Assembly (NCBI RefSeq): GCF_910596095.1
Contig: NC_056538.1
Location: 11,464,001-11,528,000, forward strand
Length of the DNA: 64,000 nt
Reading direction: 5' to 3'
Origin: Thunnus maccoyii
Taxonomy: Eukaryota; Chordata; Actinopteri; Scombriformes; Scombridae
Of this stretch, positions 56,201 to 64,000 are shown in pieces (positions within the stretch are counted from its first letter, which is position 1; every line of letters begins with the position of its first letter). The position numbers and the translations under genes are program-made. Below the pieces are notes generated by a model. That model did not search any database. It saw nothing but the letters and a program-made list of their open reading frames with translations, and was not told the origin of the DNA.

Positions 56201-58856
56201 GTACCCTCAACCCACTTTGCAATGGAGGGTGGATGACAAAAAGGTAAATTAACATCTACAATCATCCTCATCACTATTATCTTTATATTTAAACTTAGCA
56301 GGTCATTTTACATTCCAAAACACTGATATAATATTGCCGAAACACTTGCTGTGACATAAATGTGTCACCACTGCATAATTTCTACTACAGAAACATAACA
56401 AAAACTTGTTTTTCCTATTACACATTTATCAGTGAACTCCTAGTGCACTCAGCTGAATTTGGTTTATAGCATTCAAAAAGGCAAAACATCAAAACCTTTA
56501 GTGTTTTCTTCTATTCTATCCATTTCTAAATAAAATAACATATTTACAACAATTCACAGACCTCTTTGTGAGCACTTTAATTGGAAACTTGCCCTTACTT
56601 TGTGTGGCACACAGGGCTCTCAGCTGGAGTGGAGAATGAGCAAATGCAGATGAATCATTCCTTTTAGGCTAGGTGGCCTAATCTCTTCTATTGATCCTTC
56701 AGCAAGCTGTCAGTGTGTCACAGTGAGGAGTGCACTTCTTTTTATAGTGGATGAGAGAAGCTGATTTGATTGATTAAATTCAAGTCCATTTAAAAGGCTG
56801 TGGCCCAGGAGGTAGAGGTCACCCACTAATCAGAAGGTCAATGGGTCGATCCCAGGCTTCTACAGTCTGCATGTTGAAGTGTCCTTGGGCAAGATACTGA
56901 ACCCCAAATTGCGGTGTGTGAGTTTGTGTGTGGGTGGATGAGCATAGAAACATTTTGGGGCACTTTGAATAGGAAGCACTGTATCTCTCCTGATGAGCAG
57001 GTTGCATGATGGCCTCATGGCATCATGAATGTGTGTGTGTGTGAGTGGGTGAATGTTGGCATGTATTGTAAAGTGCTTTGAGTGAGTGGTCGATAAAACT
57101 AGCAAGGTGCTATATAAATGCAGTCCATTTACCATTTAACTTGCTTGTAATGTATTCCTGCCAACAATTCATCCTACTCCAGCTCTTTATCCAGGTTGTG
57201 CTGTGCTGTGCATCTGGTCACTAAAATCGAAAACAATTTGTTGGTCATGAACGTCACTAGCTGACAATTGCATATATCTGAATCAGAAACTGGTCAAAAC
57301 AAAGTGTATAGATCATCATGTCATCATATTTGAAGAGATGTTGCGGTTAAGTTTGCATCTTGTATGTGTCTAATATTTTGCTGCTCTAGGAACCATCAAG
57401 CAATTGCTATTGATGTCAGCAAATCATGTCTAATCTAATACACTGCACTAAAGGTGCAGCCAGACTGATGTGCCACTGAATGGAGTTGGAGGGTTACTTT
57501 GAGTTGTCCTTAATTCCCATTTCAGAGTGCAACAGATGGGTGGAGACATAAATGCTTCCTCAATTCTATAGGCTGAACAGATGATAACGAAGCTTAAAAT
57601 GTATGTTTCACTTCCAAAAATCTCAGTCTCTCCAAACTTGTCTTTTAAAACTGATGCAAATATAGCAGAGATGAACTCATAATCATCGTCTTACAGTTAA
57701 AATTTTAAGATTTTGGCCGCACCACATGGAAAAAAAAGAGTTTTACATTGTTTGTGGATGAACTATCCCTTTAAATTCAGTCATGATTGGAGAACAGAAG
57801 TATCAGGAGTACCTGGCGAGTCAGGATGTAAACATCCCTGTTAATAAGCAGAATATAGTGCAAATAATGATAATTTTCTCTCTCTGGGGGAACGGCACGT
57901 AGGTGAGCCAGGGCGAATACAACATCAGTAGTGAAGAGTCTGAGAAGAGCCTCTTCACTGTGACCAGCAACCTCAGTGTGATGGCAGCGAAGAGCTCTCA
58001 TGTGAATTGTCTGGCCTCTGTGTCTGCCCTCCCCACACCACTGATGAGCAGCATCCATCTGACAGTGGGTGAGACTGTAACACAGCCATCATGTTATACA
58101 TTAACTAACACACAAACACAGAATGAGAGTTGTCTTCTACGCAGAGTCAGTCTTCTCTTTGTTCCATTTGAATTTAGCTTTCTGCTTCTACATCTGTCTC
58201 TCTTTGTGTATTTCATTTGTTCCCTATTTTTTTCTGTCACTTTCTCTTTTGGGAAACCTGTGAATCATCAGTAAACATTATCATTGAAGAGGAGAGTGGA
58301 AAAGACAGGAGCTGCCACATCAACACTACATGAGTTTGAATCACAGCCACTGAAGTGGGAACTGAGGTTGCAAACCTCTCTGAGGCCCACAGCTTCAAAA
58401 TGACAAATACTGTATTATTATTTTAGTAATGCTCCATTTGTAGTTGTAGTTGTAACATTTTCAGAAAATCCACTCAGAGCAGCTACCCTCAACCAACACT
58501 CTCATGCCTACTACTGCAAATTAAAACAGGAAAATAAACAGCTTTCTTTACACTACATCTACAAATCTGTAGATGAATTGCAAAGTAACAACATTTCTTC
58601 AGCATTTCTTTACTTAACACTGATGTGACCTTCTCTCCTCAGTTGCGGAGGTGGTGGAGGAAGGAGATGACTGCACAATCCCGCTGGCAGTAACAGCCTC
58701 CCTCTCTGCTCTTCTTCTGCTCCTCCTGCTCTGCATCTGCGCTGTCCTCTGTTACAGACAAAGGAGACAAGCAAGTAGGCACTTTTCTTTTCCTTAAATT
58801 GCTCCAGGTGAAAAAAATGTCATCTCCCCCCTCTCTTTTCAGAGCAGAAACTGTGA
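50241..58856 (+). CDS. igsf5: IGSF5 (JAM4-like), immunoglobulin-superfamily junction protein
   Basis: Single-pass adhesion protein of tight junctions in kidney and intestine (family knowledge). Six exons: 50241-50289, 52463-52777 (or from 52460), 56116-56243, 57903-58068, 58643-58774 and 58843-58856; total 267 residues. Residues 1-17 (MDIFALLVLLLSCRIYG) are the signal peptide. Ig domain 1 has its cysteines in ARFTCS and QVTCDI with a MVWLLNG tryptophan; sequons include NGT and NVT. Ig domain 2 spans exons 3-4, with LFECQAAGWYPQP, LQWRVDD and SSHVNCLAS. Residues about 232-255 (IPLAVTASLSALLLLLLLCI) are the membrane helix, followed by CYRQRRQAKQKL and a stop. Human IGSF5 is about 400 residues with a long tail, so this model is short at the C-terminus (see findings). 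A non-coding part of exon 1 begins at 50194. Confidence 0.91.
51960..52311. mobile_element. piggyBac-like MITE flanked by TTAA
   Basis: TTAA at 51956-51959 and 52312-52315 bracket inverted ends: left aggtatattttgtcattttg, right (reverse complement) aaggaggatttgacattttg. Internal ggacagagcctggctagctg is a familiar fish repeat block. Lies in IGSF5 intron 1, ending about 150 bases before exon 2. Confidence 0.6.
52778..56115 (+). other. IGSF5 intron 2, no further feature recognised
   Basis: A 3.3 kb intron with several chance open frames on both strands but no splice-bounded coding segment, no repeat family that I recognise and no RNA gene. Confidence 0.5.
56796..57140 (+). repeat. tRNA-derived SINE with LINE-like tail
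   Basis: The head tggcccaggaggtagagg carries an A box and gggtcgatccc a B box about 35 bases later. The body includes gtgtccttgggcaagatact and the tail gtgctatataaatgcagtcc then atttacc. This is the layout of a common percomorph SINE. Located in IGSF5 intron 3. Confidence 0.8.
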
Positions 58857-59995
58857 TTAAAGTATAATGAAGAAGATAGGCAGTTACACGCAGTGACTCG
58901 GCACTGCCCCCACGCTGGCCTTCACCAAGGACACGCAATATTTTTTCTGACAAAGCAGAACATTACTTGTCAGCAGAAAGCTCTTACTTCTCAGGAAACA
59001 GCTGCAGTACAAAGGTATGACTTCAGGGTTGGGAGTTTGAATCCCAGAAGAACTAGTAAAATCTGGATATGAAGGAGTAACGACTGTCAGTCCCGATCAA
59101 CAAAAACAACAACAGGGGTGCCCATGAGCAAGGCATATTAAGAGTTAAACAACTGAACAGTGTGCCTATGCAAGGCAGCTCTTAGGTGTAAATTGTGAAG
59201 TTGCGTGCTTTTTAAAGCAGCACCCCACCAATTTTACACATTTACCCTATTGGCACGATTAAGATGATATTTTTAGTACTGGTGTAAAACCAACTCCTAC
59301 AGAGAGTGTTGCATTCTGGGCTGTTTGTAGCCTACAGTCTGTTTATAGCATGAATGTACTAAGGAGAGAGAGTGTTTTATAATGACTCTGTTAGAGTCAG
59401 CACTAAAAGTGTTTTGTTTGTGCAGTTTTACCTGCAGGAGTTTCTGAAGGCTCTTGTAACGTGTTTTTCTGCCATGGAGGAAATTAATGACGAGTGAAAA
59501 TGAGTCTAAAGCATCTGCCGACATCTTTACTGCTGAAATGAACACAAACTGAATAATATGTGAAGCTGCCAATTACCACTGTCATAGATGATGTCACAGA
59601 CAGTCTGAAAAATGCTAACTGCAGGAGAAATAATTTTTGACTGCTTCCAACAGTCTGCTAGGAGAGTGTGTGAGTATGTAACTGTGTATACTGCAACGAA
59701 TCTTCAAAAAGTCTTTTTCCAAAAACAGGTGAAAAAGGGGAGGTCGTCTCATAATCAGGGTCGCCTTATATTCATATATTATTATACTCATCACTTAATT
59801 TGTCTTCTTTGTCTCTGGAGGGATTTTTCTAAAAGTTGGAAAAAGTAACTTGTCCTGTTTTCAGTACTGTGTGTACAAAAATGATTCATTATTGTGTTAC
59901 ATAAAGGGTGAAAGAAAAGGGAACATTTCTGATATTTCCCCAAAGACATTATCATTTTTTCCTTTTAATAAGAAACTATGGACAATAAATAAATC
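58857..59995 (+). other. IGSF5 3' UTR (inferred) and downstream sequence
   Basis: No splice-bounded exon that could extend the cytoplasmic tail was found here. The first AATAAA after the stop is at 59984-59989. The end of the transcript is uncertain. Confidence 0.3.
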
Positions 59996-59999
59996 AAAT

Positions 60000-61590
60000 A
60001 CTTTCTCATTATTTTTGATTGCAAAAAGGGATGACTGTAATTTATGTTTTTTGCTTTGTGTATTTTACTTAGTTTAAGTAGCAGACTTTACCACAGTTGT
60101 AATCACATTTCCTACATTTAAGATGATGCAATTTTGCTGGCTTTCCATGAGCTCAGTAACAGGACAATTACGGAGCCATTCAGAGTGAACAAGTCAGTGA
60201 AGAACAGAAATGTAGTTGAACTTTGTGTGTTCACTTGTTTTGTGATTTCTACTTTTTGTTGTTGTTAAAATCACTATTGTGAACCAAGTGCAACTGTAAA
60301 TACCATCAACTAACAGCACTTCTACTTTCTACACTTCTCTTTTCACTGCTGGTGTATTGTATGATTTATTAAAGTTGGTGCAGAATATTGTGGAAAAAGA
60401 GACAGCAGTTTAGGTCTCCCTTGGATAATAAAGGGGAAGAAACCTGGTCTTTGGTTTATATCTAAACCCTGTCAGTTGAGTATGCATGATGGTCTGATAA
60501 AGGCCACTGAGATGTGCAGAGGAGGTTGACAGTTGCTTGGTGGGACTGTAGTGACTTTGGCCAGGCCACCAACCTGTTTGCTAAAAGGATTATAGCTGTT
60601 GGTACACTGGCAGAGATTGTACCTTGGGGAACATGAGGGTCTAGCTCACACCTGGTCCCTGCTGCATGACTCGGCAAGTTTGAGTGACCATACCCCACTG
60701 AATCACAGTCGGACAAAGCTTATCCAGCAGATTTAAGAAAGATGTGATGAATGTGCTTTCAAAGTCTTAAGGTGACTAAGGCAATACCAACTCTTACCAA
60801 CTATTGCTCAGGAAATGCTACAAACCGCATTAATAAGGGTTTAAAATATCCACACAGTGAGACAGTTTTACTGCAACTCTTTTGGAGCTCTATAACTTAA
60901 CCCAGGATATTTGTGATGGGGTGGGACTACTTGTCACCTCTTCAAATAGAGGGGTCAATACCTTGACGGGTTCCTGTGAGCCTGTGGAAGTAAATTGGTG
61001 TGATGTTGTAAAAAGTCTGGCCAGGAAGGAGGGACATTGCCCAAATGTTTCTGGAATGGCATCTCCGAGGGGATCGTTGTTCTAGCACAAGGATGAGGAG
61101 GAAGCCTGTTTGTGTGCGATAACAAAAAGTGGCCCTGAGTCACACATTTAGAAGTCAGCGTAATCCCTGTGACTGATTCTGGACCATTGCAAATCATGGC
61201 CATGGTTTAGGGCTAAGGGATTATCATAAAGCAGGTGTGACCCTTCTCCTCTGGCAGCTGATTCCGTACCTGAAACGTCTGAGTCCTCCTTCACCATCGT
61301 CCTTGCTTTATTGTGACTCTTTAGCTTTAACATCCCTGAACGAGTCAAATTAACTTCATGAGAATGTTTCAGATGTTAGAGGATGTGGCATGCCTCCAAG
61401 TCACTAAGCTCTTCTTTGAGTAATCCACCTCAAGAGGGAGTAATGTATGCTTTGTAATTATTGGAAGGGATCTAATATAGGCTTGTCACCCTCAAAGACT
61501 TTGGCCAGTATGACAGCAGGGATTTAAAATATAATGACAAAGGCAATTTCTCTCCCTGTAAAAAGAACAGTTTATATCTCTCCTGCATAG
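60000..61590. other. Unassigned intergenic stretch
   Basis: Moderately GC-rich, complex DNA from about 60430 to 61450 that does not look like simple repeat. No frame longer than about 85 codons is open and no domain was recognised on either strand. It might be a decayed element. Confidence 0.4.
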
Positions 61591-62692
61591 ATTTAAAACA
61601 GTCTCATTAGTATTCACAAATAAATGTCAAGTTACGTAACCTGTAAAACACAATGCACAGCAGGGTGATTTGTATCTGTAAATCTGTATTTGTATCTGTG
61701 TCTCTAATTTATCACTCACATATCATCATTTGTATGTCAACTTTTTAAATTATCAACATTTTTAAATGGAAATATATCTGTGAATCTCCGCCTATTTGTG
61801 TGGATTCTTTTGAGACTGTTCGACCATGCTGTTTCACACAAAATTCACAAATGCAGGGAGCCTGTGACTTGTAAAATGTCACATGACTCATGTCTTGTAA
61901 AACACAATGCACAAATGAATGAATAATTTGTGTCTGTAACCCATCATTTGGATAAATTTACTGACTGAAAATAAGCGTCAACATTCATAAATAAATGCCT
62001 CTAACGAACACATTGTCATATTTTTACTCAAACATCCCCATTTGCATGGCTTAATAACATTAACAATCCTTAAATTCATTTGTGAATTGTCATCTTAGCT
62101 TTTTTAAATAGAAATGTATTTGCGAATCTCAACCTATTCATGTGGATCCTTTTGAAACTGTTGTACTGCGCTGTGTGTGCTACACAGAATCCACAAATGC
62201 AGGGAAGACCAAATGCTTTCCAGTAGATAGTGGTAATGCAACATTTATGGATGCCAATTGCTGTTAAACTAAACAGAAGAAGAAGGCCAAGCATTGTCAC
62301 TGGTTGCCTGCTTGTGAGGTGAAGGGGCGGCAACAACATGGCTAGCTAACTAGCTGCTACCATGGAGGAGTATGTCCTCTCATTACTTTTTTGATAATGT
62401 ACTTTTTATCATAATTGCTGTGCAATGTATGACACGTTGTGTAAAAGATATGTTAGAATACTGTGCCAAAGTGGTCAGTAATCAACCAGATGTTATTAAC
62501 AGCAAACAGAACATGGCTCAAAGAGTTCCAAAAGTTTTGAGGTTTTTACCCTTACCCGTCTCATCAAAAACTGGCATGTACTGGTAGACAGTCTAACAAG
62601 AATTTCTTCTGGCAGATTGGACAAATAAAATGGTCAAATTGCTTGCAATTTTCAGTTTCTATTTCTCATGGCTAGTTTACCTACAACATTAA

Positions 62693-62779
62693 AGGTATAC
62701 TATGCAGGACTTGTCAGCTGGTGTTTGTAAACACACAACATTTAAAGTTGGCCCCTCCTCCCTGGATCAACGAGCAAGT

Positions 62780-62822
<43 letters not shown>

Positions 62823-63426
62823 GATGGTCGAGCAAGCTAGAAAGTGAATAAAGAGAGTGAGCAGCGCTGACGAGAACAAAGCTGTGAGTCAGATGAATAA
62901 TTATTTTCTGATTGTTTAACAGCAGTTACGTTCTAAAGCATAAATAAACACACCCACACTTCCGCATAACCTTGCGGGAAGGTGCAGCATTGCCAGATTT
63001 TGTGTGAATACAGAGCTTCATCCTGTCCGCTTTGGCCTCTCTGCTCTGCCTGTGTGTAGCTCAGCCCCACCCTCGGTCAAGCAGACACACAGACCTGCAG
63101 CTCTTTGCATATCCATGACACAGAGACAGAGAGCAGAGCGGAGCAGAAGAGAGAGAGGTGACAGCGATGTAACCTGGTCATTACGTCATGAGTCCCGACC
63201 TCACACCCTGCGTGCTGATATTGGCTGGGGGCTACACACCCACTGCCCATAGGTTGATGCCCAGAAGCGTCATGAATAGAGTAAAATAATAAGAAAGTAA
63301 ACGCAGAGAGCAGAGACCCTGTAGATAAATACATCGCCTCTCTTCTAGTGGGTCATAAGTGATGATTGAGAGGGATTGTTTTTGTATGTCTATTTTTTTT
63401 TAATGAAAATCCTACATAGTGTACCT
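62693..63426. mobile_element. piggyBac-like MITE nested in the larger inverted-repeat element
   Basis: Flanked by TTAA (62689-62692) and TTAG (63427-63430). Terminal repeats aggtatactatgcaggactt and, reverse-complemented, aggtacactatgtaggattt match at 17 of 20. Interior includes an (AG)n tract at 62787-62818. Noncoding. Confidence 0.65.
62787..62818. repeat. (AG)n microsatellite
   Basis: About 15 AG units within the nested MITE. Confidence 0.85.
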
Positions 63427-64000
63427 TTAGCAACACGCAACAATCTTCCTTTGATGGTCATTTTTTGGCTGTGACACACGTCACAAGGAGGACTGAAATG
63501 ACTAAACTGCAACAGAATAAATCACAGTGAGGGAGGAACTGCTTTGAAGTTGGTGGCAGGAACCAAAGTGATTGCTTGAACACCACCCATTTTAAGAATT
63601 CATATATACTCTTTCTGTGCCCCAGGACAGATCAGTCAGTATTTGTGAACATGCACCACTCTCTCCCAAAGCTAGAAATCAGCGAGGGAACCCTCCAATT
63701 GATGATGCAAATGTTGCATTAGCGCCATCTACTGGAAAGCGCTCGATCTTCCTGCATTTGTGGATTTTGTGTGGATAGGTTGAGATTCCCAAGTACATTT
63801 CCATTAAAAAATGCTAAGTTGATGTACATAGTTGAGTTATGTAACCTGACATTTGTTTGTGAATACTAATGAGACTGTTTAAAACCCATACCCCTGGGGC
63901 AAGTGCCTTCTTCACTATTGTTATGTTGCTGTGTTTTCGTCATGGTCAGAAGGACCTTTGGAAAAGACAACCACGAAGCTGTGCTGCAAAACTCATTAAC

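Larger units (their letters stand above)
61593..63886. mobile_element. Large inverted-repeat DNA element with a duplicated left arm
   Basis: The left tip (61593-61642: aacagtctcattagtattca then caaataaatgtcaagttacg) is the inverse of the right tip (63834-63886: gttatgtaacctgacatttg then tttgtgaatactaatgagac). Inner arms also pair: 62100-62260 (ctttccagtagatagtggta then atgcaacattt) against 63700-63825 in reverse. A second, direct copy of part of the left arm lies at 61640-61860. The element is about 2.3 kb, carries no transposase and is interrupted by the MITE at 62693. Family unknown. Confidence 0.6.

Noticed and set aside
56796-56880. A functional tRNA gene
   Set aside because: A and B boxes are present but no cloverleaf acceptor stem closes, and the body and tail are those of a SINE.

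Overview
This window is vertebrate nuclear DNA from a teleost fish, probably a spiny-rayed one. Exons have canonical GT-AG borders, introns are compact, and the spacers are full of fish-type repeats: L2 and L1 LINEs, tRNA-derived SINEs, TTAA-flanked and hAT-like MITEs, and PIF/Harbinger and Tc1/mariner remnants. No bacterial, plasmid or CRISPR feature is present.

Six protein genes are supported. In order they are BRWD1 (minus, 5' half only, running off the left edge), HMGN1 (minus), GET1/WRB (plus), LCA5L (minus), SH3BGR (plus) and IGSF5 (plus). This order and orientation match human chromosome 21q22.2, so it is a conserved linkage block. B3GALT5, which lies between SH3BGR and IGSF5 in human, is not visible. 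For every gene that I could build completely, the exon phases join and the summed coding length is a multiple of three: HMGN1 309 nt, GET1 513 nt, LCA5L 1545 nt, SH3BGR 837 nt, IGSF5 804 nt.

Layout: 1-6.2 kb, BRWD1 exons and promoter; 6.2-10.9 kb, spacer with two decayed L1 copies; 10.9-15.3 kb, HMGN1; 15.3-18.7 kb, spacer with a hAT-like MITE; 18.7-24.7 kb, GET1; 24.7-29.5 kb, LCA5L, tail-to-tail with GET1; 29.5-30.2 kb, shared upstream region of LCA5L and SH3BGR; 30.2-45.8 kb, SH3BGR, with an antisense L2 LINE in intron 1 and a train of microexons at its 3' end; 45.8-50.2 kb, spacer with a Harbinger relic nested in another repeat; 50.2-60 kb, IGSF5; 60-64 kb, repeat-rich DNA with a piggyBac-like MITE inside a larger inverted-repeat element.

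The genes do not form one pathway. GET1 works in tail-anchored protein insertion at the ER, BRWD1 and HMGN1 are chromatin proteins, LCA5L is a ciliary coiled-coil protein, SH3BGR is a muscle-enriched thioredoxin-fold protein with an acidic tail, and IGSF5 is a junctional Ig protein. The most unusual structure is in SH3BGR. Its Glu-rich C-terminus is split over a polyglutamate exon, seven consecutive 24-30 nt in-frame (phase 0-0) microexons that nearly all start with Glu codons, and a tiny stop-bearing exon. This layout allows combinatorial tuning of tail length and charge.
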